The notes below the pieces were generated by a model. That model worked only from the letters and a program-made list of their open reading frames with translations. It ran no database searches and had not been told where the DNA came from. Below are positions 1 to 7,018 of a stretch of 64,000 bases of DNA, one piece after another (position 1 is the first letter of the stretch; each line of letters starts with the position of its first letter). This DNA is from Pararhizobium_B sp963838155. Its GTDB lineage: Bacteria; Pseudomonadota; Alphaproteobacteria; Rhizobiales; Rhizobiaceae. The stretch is from contig CAWIQE010000038.1 of NCBI GenBank assembly GCA_963838155.1, positions 1 through 64,000 on the forward strand, given 5' to 3'. Both the position numbers and the translations under genes were made by a program.

Positions 1-9
1 AGGACTGAA

Positions 10-86
10 TGGTGGGCCCGGCAGGACTCGAACCTGCAACCAAGCGGTTATGAGCCGCCGGCTCTGACCAATTGAGCTACAGGCCC
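10..86 (-). tRNA. tRNA with CAU anticodon, probably tRNA-Ile2 (could be annotated tRNA-Met)
   Basis: On the minus strand the sequence folds as a complete cloverleaf: acceptor GGGCCTG pairs with CGGGCCC (one G-U pair), the anticodon loop is CTCATAA, the T arm is GCAGG-TTCGAGT-CCTGC, and CCA is encoded. The anticodon is CAT. The GGGCCTG acceptor and the D arm resemble the alphaproteobacterial isoleucine-2 tRNA, whose C34 is modified to lysidine by TilS to read AUA, more than elongator or initiator methionine tRNAs. The amino-acid identity is inferred from that resemblance. Confidence 0.9.
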
Positions 87-262
87 CACCCCTGCCGCCG
101 CGGTGCGGCGGGCGAGCCGCCCTGGCGGCGAGGGTCTGCCTGTAGACGAAAAGACCACCTCCGACAAGACGGAACGCGCGCGGCCTTGCCGCAATGAACA
201 CACATTCGCCACGCATGAGGCGTGGGGGGACGGACCGATTCGACGCAGACGGAGTGATTTCT

Positions 263-1009
263 ATGCCGCGTGTTTTGCTTGCCGCCGGGTTTTTCGCAGC
301 GACGGTCCTTGCCGCGCCCTTCCAGGGGGCGGCCCTGGCGCAGACCGTCGCCACCCACGCCCCGGCGCAGCCGGGCCTGATCACGGTGACGGGAGAGGGC
401 GTCGCCAAGAAGGCGCCCGACATGGCGGTGATCACTTTGACCGTGCTGCGCGAGGGCGAGACCGCGCGCGCCGCGCTCGACGCCAACAACTCCGCCATGG
501 GCAGCGTCCTCTCCGCCATGGAGGCCGACGGCATCGCGGAGAAGGACCTGCAGACCTCCGGCTTCTCCATCCAGCCGCGCTATTCCGCCCCCGCCCCGGA
601 CAAGAAGCCGCCCCAGGCGCCCCAGATCGTCGGCTACCAGGTCTCCAACACGCTGAGCGTGCGCATCCACGACCTCACCAAGGTCGGCGACATCCTCGAC
701 CAGTCCGTGTCGCTCGGCGTCAACCAGGGCGGCAACATCCTGTTCACCAACGAGGACCCCTCCCAGGCCATGAGCGAGGCGCGCAAGTCCGCCATGGCCG
801 ACGCCATCGCCAAGGCGAAGGCCCTGACGGACGCCGCCGGCGTCGGCCTCGGGGCGATCAGCCGCATCTCCGAGCAGACCTCCGAGCCGCACCCCATGCC
901 GATGATGCGCGCCGCCTTCAAGGCGGGCGACCAGGCCGGCGTGCCCATCGCCGCCGGCAGCAGCGAGTTCCGCGCCTCGGTCACCGTCACCTGGGAAATC
1001 TCCCAGTAA
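263..1009 (+). CDS. SIMPL domain (DUF541) periplasmic protein
   Basis: Predicted 248-residue exported protein. An upstream in-frame ATG at 194 exists, but the ATG at 263 is preceded by GGAG with 8-base spacing and starts a clean signal peptide ending near ALA-QT (residue 26). The mature part contains the SIMPL/DUF541 pattern: ITVTGEG near the start, alternating strands, a VGYQVSNTLSVRI segment and a C-terminal SVTVTWEI strand. SIMPL proteins (such as BP26/OMP28 of Brucella) are periplasmic and can form oligomeric channel-like rings; their role is poorly defined. It stands alone between a tRNA and the accessory block. Confidence 0.9.
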   Translation: MPRVLLAAGFFAATVLAAPFQGAALAQTVATHAPAQPGLITVTGEGVAKKAPDMAVITLTVLREGETARAALDANNSAMGSVLSAMEADGIAEKDLQTSGFSIQPRYSAPAPDKKPPQAPQIVGYQVSNTLSVRIHDLTKVGDILDQSVSLGVNQGGNILFTNEDPSQAMSEARKSAMADAIAKAKALTDAAGVGLGAISRISEQTSEPHPMPMMRAAFKAGDQAGVPIAAGSSEFRASVTVTWEISQ

Positions 1010-1139
1010 AGCGGTCGCCCGTCCGGATTCGCCCTGTCGCCTTGCTCAGCGAAATGCGGTCCGGTGTGCCGTACGTGACAAATACTATTGATTGGCCGTG
1101 ATAAACGTATGCGTTTCCGGAAGTAGGGAGATGCGCGTC

Positions 1140-1670
1140 ATGGGAGACAAGATCGGCGGTGCCTCGCAGATCGGATACCTTCAGAGTGGGGCGAACGGTC
1201 CCGGCGGCGTCGGAGAAACGTCCGCCGCCAAAACCAACGGTCCTGCGGACGAGGTCGGGAATCCGAACATCCGCATGATCGAGCCGCGCAAGACAGGGCA
1301 CCCGAAAGGCATCGGCAGGAACATCAAGAAGTTCATGAAGAGCCGGAAGACCATCGCAGGGTCGGCGCTGAAGAAACTTTCGGCAAAAAGAAAATCTTTT
1401 CAAGAGAACAGCGGCTTGAAAAAAGATTTTTTTAAAATTATGAAAGAGATATCGCAAGCATATCCAGAAAAGGATATCATGAAAATCTTGAAAAGCGAGG
1501 ATTTCGAAGAACTCAACAGGGTGGACGGTTTGAAAGCGATGAATTTCTCCGACACTTTGGACGCAACTTTCAGAACATACCCTAACTTCGAACAATTGCA
1601 GGGAATTTGCGACAGCGTTATCGAAAAACTTAGGATCCAGAAACAGCAAAAGAGCGTTTTCGACGACTGA
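1140..1670 (+). CDS. Unknown protein A, first copy of a duplicated module
   Basis: Predicted 176-residue protein, family not recognised. The ATG at 1140 is chosen because GTAGGGAG ends nine bases before it; an in-frame start at 1092 would lack this. The N-terminus reads DKIGGASQIG, matching NTISGAPQIG of gene A' at 3353. A lysine/arginine-rich stretch follows (residues 50-95), then a more acidic helical half. The 3' half is clearly more AT-rich than the flanking chromosome and has no transmembrane segment or signal peptide. A GTGACAAA...CGTGATAAA pattern just upstream (1075-1105) recurs upstream of A' (3073-3112), which may be a shared promoter. The uneven composition suggests transfer or relaxed selection. 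Function unknown. Confidence 0.7.
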   Translation: MGDKIGGASQIGYLQSGANGPGGVGETSAAKTNGPADEVGNPNIRMIEPRKTGHPKGIGRNIKKFMKSRKTIAGSALKKLSAKRKSFQENSGLKKDFFKIMKEISQAYPEKDIMKILKSEDFEELNRVDGLKAMNFSDTLDATFRTYPNFEQLQGICDSVIEKLRIQKQQKSVFDD

Positions 1671-2107
1671 ACGGCGGCGGCCGAAAGCTGCTCCTTGGTA
1701 TCCGCATGGGGCAAGTCGAGCACGGCGCCTCAGGCCTTGTCGAGCCGTCGTCTTCGACATCAGTCGCAGCGCCGGTCCGAACCTCCCCTTCCGCTTCAGC
1801 CGCCCATGCACCACCTCGAGCCGCGCAATGACCGCGGCGTCCTCCTCCTCCTTCGTTCACGCCATGACGGCGGCCTCGCATCAGCGAAGCACGGAGCATG
1901 GCGGCCGTCCCCCTTCCGCTCCGGGGACGCAGAGGCTCGCCCGTTTCCGACACGCGGGCGGGCCGGCTTCGGCGGCCGGACCTGCAAAGGGAATGTTAAT
2001 GTCATCACGATGACAGATCGCTTGCACTCTGCGAGATATATACAGGATACGGCCGATAAAGCGGCCGGAATATTAGAAACAGGAATTTTATATTAGAGGA
2101 TTTACTA
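1671..2107. other. 437-bp gap between A and B, no gene recognised
   Basis: The first 310 bases are GC-rich and hold only short overlapping reading frames with no recognisable product. From about 2025 the DNA turns AT-rich toward gene B. The last 50 bases (GCGGC..GGAATATTAGAAACA near 2062) resemble the stretch just before B' (GCGGCGCGGGAACATTGAAACA near 4230), so the leaders of B and B' look homologous. I see no RNA gene or terminator here. Confidence 0.5.
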
Positions 2108-2566
2108 ATGGGAACGATCAGACGATTGATGGGTCGCCCGGCCCAGGCGGTTGCGAATACCGCGGCCCCGGCCGCTCGTTGGATACGGTCGCGGGTTAGG
2201 AAAAGCGGGAACACGGTTGTCACAATCCACAGTGGAAACGTTGTAAAGCCCGAAGACCCCGACACCCCGCGCACGAAGGCATTGAAGAAGGCCGAACCTA
2301 ATCTAAGGAGGGAAGCTATCAAAACCCATTTGTCCAAGCGATCGACGACAATGGACAAGGCGAAGCTACTGGACAAACTCGCAACGTTCAAGGACGGAAC
2401 TCTGATGTCGGTGGACCGGAGAACGGCATATCTTGACGATCAATCGGACAAGGATGCGCTTTTTGAAGCGATCGTCGGACGGGCAGCCAATAAATACTCT
2501 TCGTCGGATAAAAGTTTCGAAAAATTCATAACTGATCTGGAGGAGCACATTTCCTCAAACCGATAA
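2108..2566 (+). CDS. Unknown protein B, first copy of a duplicated module
   Basis: Predicted 152-residue protein of unrecognised family. AGAGGA lies eight bases before the ATG. The N-terminus (MGTIRRLMGRPAQAVANTAA) is arginine/alanine-rich and would form an amphipathic helix; it matches the N-terminus of the broken copy B' at 4269. The middle is basic (KALKKAEPNLRREAIK), and the C-terminal half is helical with charged residues (FEKFITDLEEHISSN). No signal peptide or membrane segment. It follows A on the same strand and is followed after 17 bases by a dnaG 3' fragment in opposite orientation. Function unknown; an effector- or toxin-like role is possible but unsupported. Confidence 0.7.
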   Translation: MGTIRRLMGRPAQAVANTAAPAARWIRSRVRKSGNTVVTIHSGNVVKPEDPDTPRTKALKKAEPNLRREAIKTHLSKRSTTMDKAKLLDKLATFKDGTLMSVDRRTAYLDDQSDKDALFEAIVGRAANKYSSSDKSFEKFITDLEEHISSNR

Positions 2567-2583
2567 ATCGTGAAACTGTCCCC

Positions 2584-2723
2584 TCACACCCGGCGGGACA
2601 GGACGCCGAAGCCGTCGATGATGGCTTCCTGGCTTTCCAGCCGGCTGATCTCGAGCTGCATTTCGTTAAGCGTGCGCATCAGCCGGAGTGCCGCCTCCTC
2701 GTCGCCGGCCTCCGTCGCCTCGA
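2584..2723 (-). pseudogene. Duplicated 3' end of dnaG (fragment)
   Basis: On the minus strand this stretch encodes about 41 residues nearly identical to the C-terminus of the intact DnaG at 4772: EATEAGDEEAALRLMRTLNE, then MQLEISRLESQEAIIDGFGV. It ends LSRRV instead of LSGRTKGPAGA. Similarity stops abruptly near 2723. The fragment sits 17 bases after the stop of B; intact dnaG sits about 90 bases after B'. It cannot encode primase and has no start of its own. It is best explained as one edge of a tandem duplication that also copied A and B. Confidence 0.85.
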
Positions 2724-2801
2724 GCGGCCTCGGGCGGCAGTCGAAAGACACGCGCAGTCGGAATTCCGTCTCGCGTCGATAATGGATCGGTTCGCGATCC
2801 A

Positions 2802-2900
2802 AAGAGCATCCGGGAAGAGCGGAAGCCGGTTGTCCGTCCGGAAGCGCTTGAAGAAAACGCGCTGGAGCCTCTCCGCGATGCTCTGAGGCATGCAGGCTCC
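2802..2900 (+). repeat. Degenerate RIME-type palindromic repeat
   Basis: Contains GAAGCCGGTTGTCCGTCCGG followed by GAAGCGCTTGAAGA and a decayed second palindrome (GGAGCCTCTCCGCGATGCTC). This is the layout of the better preserved copies at 18046, 18147 and 60764, with many substitutions. It lies between the dnaG fragment and A'. Confidence 0.6.
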
Positions 2901-2924
2901 AGCAGTAAAAGCTGCCGCAAGAGC

Positions 2925-2973
2925 CGGCCGACAATGACGCATTTCCGGCCGCCGATTGGACAATCCACGATAT
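2925..2973 (+). repeat. 48-bp repeat, copy 1 (upstream of A')
   Basis: A roughly 48-base element starting CGGCCGACAATGACGCATTT and ending near ATCCACGATA. It matches 4081-4128 at about nine positions in ten. CGGCC blocks flank the centre, so it can form a hairpin. This copy is about 400 bases before A'; the other is about 140 bases before B'. No copy was found before A or B. Confidence 0.6.
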
Positions 2974-3352
2974 TGGCCGCGCGCGGCTCTGCACGTCGGT
3001 GTGGCGAACAGGTGAGGGCCGCCGAAGGCCGAAGGGAATCGCAACGCCGCGTCCGCGTAAATCGGGCGGACTGTGACAAAGATTACAGTCGAGAATATAA
3101 GCACGTGATAAATTAATTTTTATCCCCGGGGGCTTTCACTTTATCCCTCGCGTGGGCCTCCGAGCGCGGAGCCGGTTCCTCGATGCGGACGCGCGCGGCA
3201 AACGGCCGACAAGTTCCGCCCCCGGCACCGGCAAACGCCGGACCACCCGCTGCCCTCACCGCAGCGACGCCTCCGCCGTCATACCGCGGAAATTCCGCTT
3301 CCCCGGTCAGGTTTCGAGACCGCCGGCGGGTTCCGTAAAGAAAGGAAATATC

Positions 3353-3958
3353 GTGAACAACACTATTTCCGGAGCCCCGCAGATCGGCAACAGGCCTCTG
3401 GAGGCGGGAGACCCTCCTGCGGCGAAAAAGACGAAAGGCAACCGCCTTGTCCGGAAAATCAAATCGCAACCGCGCCTGGCAGCTGCCTTCGAGAAGAGAT
3501 TCGGCGCGCTTAAAAGAAATAGTGGCGGGGACAAGAACATCCTGAAAAAGCTTTTCAAATTCAGAAACGAACAGGCAGACCCCCCGACATCGACGGCTAC
3601 GGGCAATTCTGACCGAATAGCAGGATTGAAGAGGAATATCGAGAGTTGCAACACGCAACAGCAATTCAAATACTATTTTTCGGAGCTCATTAGCATGTTC
3701 CCAGGTGATGAGAACCTCTCAAAAATAGAAAATGAATTTCTACAAAGGAGGACGCCAAACGATAAATCTCTCCCATTCGATGAACGAAAATCAAATTTGA
3801 TAAACGATATCAACGAATTGTGCCTGAATGAAAATAAGCAAGGCGTAAAAATAATGGACGCCGAGATGGCTAAAATGTTTTTCAAAACCGCTTGTGACAT
3901 ATTGGAAGGCAGCGGCCCGCCGGCGGGGACTGCTTTTTTTCGGCCTGAGCGACGCTGA
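3353..3958 (+). CDS. Unknown protein A', second copy of the duplicated module
   Basis: Predicted 201-residue protein with a GTG start, preceded by AAGGA at a good distance. The N-terminal NTISGAPQIG matches gene A, followed by a similar basic region (KGNRLVRKIKSQPRLAAAF against KGIGRNIKKFMKSRKTIAGS). The rest has diverged and is rich in Asn, Lys and Glu, with AT-rich codons unlike the neighbours. The last 17 or so codons run through a GC hairpin followed by seven T (3909-3940), so the C-terminal GTAFFRPERR probably reflects loss of an earlier stop. No known domain, signal peptide or membrane segment. Function unknown. Confidence 0.65.
   Translation: MNNTISGAPQIGNRPLEAGDPPAAKKTKGNRLVRKIKSQPRLAAAFEKRFGALKRNSGGDKNILKKLFKFRNEQADPPTSTATGNSDRIAGLKRNIESCNTQQQFKYYFSELISMFPGDENLSKIENEFLQRRTPNDKSLPFDERKSNLINDINELCLNENKQGVKIMDAEMAKMFFKTACDILEGSGPPAGTAFFRPERR
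3909..3940 (+). terminator. Intrinsic terminator inside the 3' end of A'
   Basis: GCAG-cgg-CCCGCC/GGCGGG-ga-CTGC forms a strong stem directly followed by seven T (3934-3940). It lies before the annotated stop of A' (3956-3958), so either the transcript ends before the stop codon or the original stop was upstream. Confidence 0.65.
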
Positions 3959-4080
3959 CGAATTTCGTGAGAATACCCGCGCCGCAGGCCGGCTTCGGAC
4001 AGGCCATCGACCCGGCGTAGCGGTAGCCGGCAGGAGCCCACCGGCGCCGGCCCCGAAGCACGGTCGCGTCACGCTTATGG

Positions 4081-4128
4081 CGGCCGGCAATGATGCATTT
4101 CCGGCCGCCTATGGACGATCCACGATAC
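4081..4128 (+). repeat. 48-bp repeat, copy 2 (upstream of B')
   Basis: Matches 2925-2973. In this copy, with the bases just before it, GGCGGCCGG (about 4079-4087) and CCGGCCGCC (about 4101-4109) form a nine-pair hairpin with a 13-base loop. No T run follows, so it is not an ordinary terminator. The 310-bp gap 3959-4268 holds nothing else that I recognise. Confidence 0.6.
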
Positions 4129-4268
4129 CGTCCCAGCCCCGGCCCCTTTTCCAATCCCTCATCGGTGTCACGAACAGGACAATCGGCTCCGCGCGGCATG
4201 CAATAGACGGTAACGATGCGCCGCTCTTTGCGGCGCGGGAACATTGAAACATTGTCTGAAAGGAATTC

Positions 4269-4682
4269 ATGATGGGAACAATTGCTCGACGGGTGTTCGT
4301 TCGCCCTGCTCGGGCGCTGGCGCATTCGGCCGGCAGAGCCGTGCAGAGGATCGCATCGCAAAAGCCCCCCCGTTGGCAACATCAATGCAACGAACGATAG
4401 CAGCTCGAATAAGACAAAAGATGATAGAAAAGAGCGGCTAAATAAAGATATAGAGATTTGGAACTTCCATAATAAAAATAACAATATATTGTGGATTTTC
4501 TTATAACATTTGATAGAGAGAACAAAAATATTATTGATGATTATAACTTAGATTCAGATGAAGAACAGGATTACGACGATACCGACCGTGAGAGGATAAT
4601 TGAAATTTTGATTGATAAGTACTCTGAAACAGAGGAAGGATACGCTCTCCTGGAAAGTCCCTTGTGGCCCAAAGCGAATTGA
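4269..4682 (+). pseudogene. Broken copy B' of unknown gene B (two frameshifts)
   Basis: Starts ATGATGGGAACAATT and reads MGTIARRVFVRPARALAHSA, clearly related to the start of B (MGTIRRLMGRPAQAVANTAA). The frame then hits a stop at 4398. Removing one C from the seven-C run at 4365-4371 continues the protein as KPPVGNINATNDSSSNK and on to about 4500; a second, opposite shift in the A/T-rich stretch about 4466-4500 restores the first frame to a stop at 4680 (ending ALLESPLWPKAN). The reconstructed product is about 138 residues, near the 152 of B. The 3' two thirds is strikingly AT-rich. Sequencing error in the C run is possible, but two shifts suggest a decaying gene. Confidence 0.6.
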
Positions 4683-4771
4683 TCATGGCCCTCAAAGGGA
4701 AGCGGCCGCCGAAGCCGGTGAGACCCGGAAGGTAAGCCATTTGCGCCGTCGCCGTCGCGGCGCCCCCCGCC

Positions 4772-6766
4772 TCACGCCCCGGCCGGCCCCTTCGTCCGGC
4801 CGGACAGGACGCCGAAGCCGTCGATGATGGCTTCCTGGTTCTCCAGCCGGCTGATCTCGAGCTGCACCTCGTTGAGCGTGCGCATCAGCCGGGGGGCGGC
4901 CTCCTCGTCGCCGGCTTCGGTCGCCTCGGCGATGTCGCGCTCGAGCTCCGCCTTCTGCCAGCGCAGCGCCCGCGTGCGCTTGTGGAGCGCCAGCGCCTGG
5001 AGGAAGCCCTCGCGCGCGTCGTCGAACGCGGCGGCCGCGGTCGCCGTCCAGATGCGCGCGTTGCGGATCTGCTGGTCGAGCGCGTCGAGCAGGTCGCCGA
5101 GCCCGTCGGCGCGCATGCGCTTGGCGAGCGTGTCGGCATCGACCGCGTGGTCCTCGCCCGCCAGCTCCAGCATGGCCGTCCAGAGCCGCGAAAGGTCGCG
5201 GTTGTCGAACTCCAGCGTGGCGATCTCGTCGAACTCGTCGTGAAGCAGCCGCGGATGGCTGGCGACGGTGAGCACCAGCGCGCTCTCGCGCAGCGCCGGC
5301 AGCTGTCCGTGCCCCCTGACGAGCCCCGATCGGCTCAGCCGCTCCGAGACGGCGTATCGCCGCCCCGCCAGGCCGCCCCGGGAAGCGTTGCCGTAGCGCC
5401 CGCCGGCCTCGTTGCGATAGCCGTCCCGCCCGCCGCGCCGGAAGCCGCGGTCGGTGCGCGACGGCCCGGCGCCGGTGTCGAAGAAGGCGTTCAGCCGCTC
5501 CCGCATGTCCTGGCCGTAGTGGCGCCGCACGCTTTCGTCGCCGATGGCGTTCGTCACCTGCTTCAGCCGCGCCTCCAGCTCCGCACGCCGCTCCGGCGTG
5601 TCGAAGACGCCCGATGAGGACTCCCGCGACCACACCATGTCGGCGAGCGGCCGCGCCGCGCCGACGACGGCGTCGAACGGCGCCCTGCCCTCGTGTCGCA
5701 CCAGGTCGTCCGGATCCTTGCCCTCCGGCATCAGCGCGAAGCGCACCGAGCGCCCCGGCTTCAGCCCCGGCAACGCCAGGTCGACGGCCCGGTTCGCCGC
5801 GCGCACGCCCGCCGCGTCGCCGTCGAAGCAGAGCACCGGCTGCGGCGTCATGCGCCACAGGAGCTCGAGCTGGTTCTCCGTCAGCGCCGTGCCGAGCGGC
5901 GCCACGGCGTTTTCCACGCCCGCCTGGGCGAGCGCGATGACGTCCATGTAGCCCTCCACCGCGATCACCGGACCGGGGCCGTCCGGCCCTTGCGCGGCGC
6001 GCCGGGCCCGGGCGAAGTTGTAGAGCACGTTGCCCTTGTGGAAGAGCTCCGTCTCGTTGGAATTCAGGTATTTCGCCGGCACGTCGTCGGACAGCGCCCG
6101 GCCGCCGAAGGCGATCGTCCGCCCGCGCGCATTCGGGATCGGAAACATGACGCGGTCGCGGAAGCGGTCGTAGGAGACCGGGATGTCCGGCCCGTGCACG
6201 ACGAGCCCGCAGGCCTCGATCTGCTCGCGGCCGACGTCCTTCGATGCGAGATATTCCTTGAGAGCGTTGCGGCTGTCGGGCGAATAGCCGAGCCGGAAGG
6301 CGGCGATCGTGCGCCCCGAGAGGCCGCGCCCGCGCAGGTAGGCCCGCGCCTTGGCCCCGGCGGCGGACTGGAGCTGGTCCTCGAAGAACTGCGTCGCCAT
6401 CTCCATGACGTCGATGAGCGAGGCGGTCTCCCGCGCCCGGCGCACCTCCTCGGGATTGAAGGCCGGCATCGGCACGCCGGCCAGATCCGCCACCTGCTCC
6501 ACGGCCTCCGGGAAGGTGAGCCCCTCCAGGTCGGTCAGGAAGCGGAAATGGTCGCCCGTGACGCCGCAGCCGAAACAATGGTAGCGGCCCTTGCGGTCCT
6601 CGCAATGGAAGCTCGGCGTCTTCTCGCCGTGGAAGGGGCAGCAGGCCCACCAGTCGCCGCGCGCGGCGTTCGTCTTGCGCCGGTCCCACGCCACGCGCTT
6701 GCCGACGATGTCCGAGATCGGAACGCGGTCGCGGATGTCGTCGAGGAACGAGTTCGAAAAGCGCAT
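4772..6766 (-). CDS. dnaG: DNA primase DnaG
   Basis: Predicted 664-residue primase that synthesises RNA primers at the replication fork. The start MRFSNSFLDDIRDRVPISD is typical of rhizobial DnaG; a GTG six codons upstream (6784) is possible but less likely. The CHC2 zinc finger is intact (C43, H46, C64, C67 in CCPFHGEKTPSF...YHCFGCG). A TOPRIM domain follows (VIAVEGYMDVIALAQAG, then CFDGDAAGVRAA), and a helical C-terminal DnaB-binding region ends in IIDGFGVLSGRTKGPAGA. yqeY lies upstream on the same strand. In many relatives rpoD follows dnaG directly; here the A-B-A'-B' block follows instead. Confidence 0.97.
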   Translation of the reverse strand: MRFSNSFLDDIRDRVPISDIVGKRVAWDRRKTNAARGDWWACCPFHGEKTPSFHCEDRKGRYHCFGCGVTGDHFRFLTDLEGLTFPEAVEQVADLAGVPMPAFNPEEVRRARETASLIDVMEMATQFFEDQLQSAAGAKARAYLRGRGLSGRTIAAFRLGYSPDSRNALKEYLASKDVGREQIEACGLVVHGPDIPVSYDRFRDRVMFPIPNARGRTIAFGGRALSDDVPAKYLNSNETELFHKGNVLYNFARARRAAQGPDGPGPVIAVEGYMDVIALAQAGVENAVAPLGTALTENQLELLWRMTPQPVLCFDGDAAGVRAANRAVDLALPGLKPGRSVRFALMPEGKDPDDLVRHEGRAPFDAVVGAARPLADMVWSRESSSGVFDTPERRAELEARLKQVTNAIGDESVRRHYGQDMRERLNAFFDTGAGPSRTDRGFRRGGRDGYRNEAGGRYGNASRGGLAGRRYAVSERLSRSGLVRGHGQLPALRESALVLTVASHPRLLHDEFDEIATLEFDNRDLSRLWTAMLELAGEDHAVDADTLAKRMRADGLGDLLDALDQQIRNARIWTATAAAAFDDAREGFLQALALHKRTRALRWQKAELERDIAEATEAGDEEAAPRLMRTLNEVQLEISRLENQEAIIDGFGVLSGRTKGPAGA

Positions 6767-6788
6767 GGGACCCTGCTGCGGCACCCCT

Positions 6789-6860
6789 GTCGCCGCCGAC
6801 GATACGGAGCTTGTCGCCGCCGACGATACCGACCTTGCCGCCGCCGACGATACGAAGGTT
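6789..6860. repeat. Three 24-bp direct repeats in the dnaG leader
   Basis: Three adjacent 24-base units (6789-6812, 6813-6836, 6837-6860) share GCCGCCGACGATAC and differ mainly in their last bases. They lie 23 to 94 bases upstream of the dnaG start. Each is a whole number of codons but is not in frame with dnaG. They could be slippage products or binding sites. Confidence 0.75.
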
Positions 6861-6915
6861 CGACGCCCTCATTCAAGGGCCGTTCCGGCCCTGGAGCCGC
6901 TCTGGTGGTCCGACC

Positions 6916-6940
6916 CAAACGGACGGTACCCATCCGTTTG
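6916..6940. promoter_or_regulatory. Palindrome 1 between yqeY and dnaG
   Basis: CAAACGGA and TCCGTTTG form perfect eight-base arms around CGGTACCCA. The core GGTACC-CATCCGT recurs in the palindrome at 6986-7008, about 69 bases away. Such paired palindromes look like operators of a dimeric repressor (TetR-like in style), but no such regulator gene is adjacent. It may control dnaG. Confidence 0.5.
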
Positions 6941-6985
6941 GAAAAGTCAGCCCACAAGCTATTGATCCGGTGGGGCGATTTTTCC

Positions 6986-7008
6986 CGACAGATGGTACCA
7001 TCCGTCAG
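6986..7008. promoter_or_regulatory. Palindrome 2 downstream of yqeY
   Basis: CGACAGATGGTACCATCCGTCAG reads nearly the same on both strands around GGTACC, with two mismatched positions. It shares GGTACC and ATCCGT with palindrome 1. It ends 11 bases before the end of yqeY and lies upstream of dnaG, without a T run that would make it a terminator. Confidence 0.5.
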
Positions 7009-7018
7009 GATCGCACCA

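Larger units (their letters stand above)
2724..3352. other. 629-bp gap upstream of A', no gene recognised
   Basis: Holds the degenerate RIME repeat (2802-2900), the 48-bp repeat (2925-2973) and an AT-rich promoter-like patch around 3073-3115 (GTGACAAA, then CGTGATAAATTAATTTT) resembling the patch upstream of A. About 215 GC-rich bases then lie between that patch and the A' start that have no counterpart upstream of A. No convincing coding region. Confidence 0.5.

Noticed and set aside
2584..4772. An integrative element that inserted into the dnaG 3' end
   Set aside because: The duplicated 3' end resembles an attachment site, but there is no integrase, excisionase or mobility gene, and A and B also lie outside the repeated dnaG ends. 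A tandem duplication explains all three offsets.
6789..6860. CRISPR-like array
   Set aside because: The three 24-bp units are directly adjacent with no spacers and no cas genes are nearby.
4692..6872. Second long frame overlapping dnaG on the same strand
   Set aside because: It is a +1 shadow of dnaG rich in Arg/Ala/Gly; DnaG motifs are all in the other frame.
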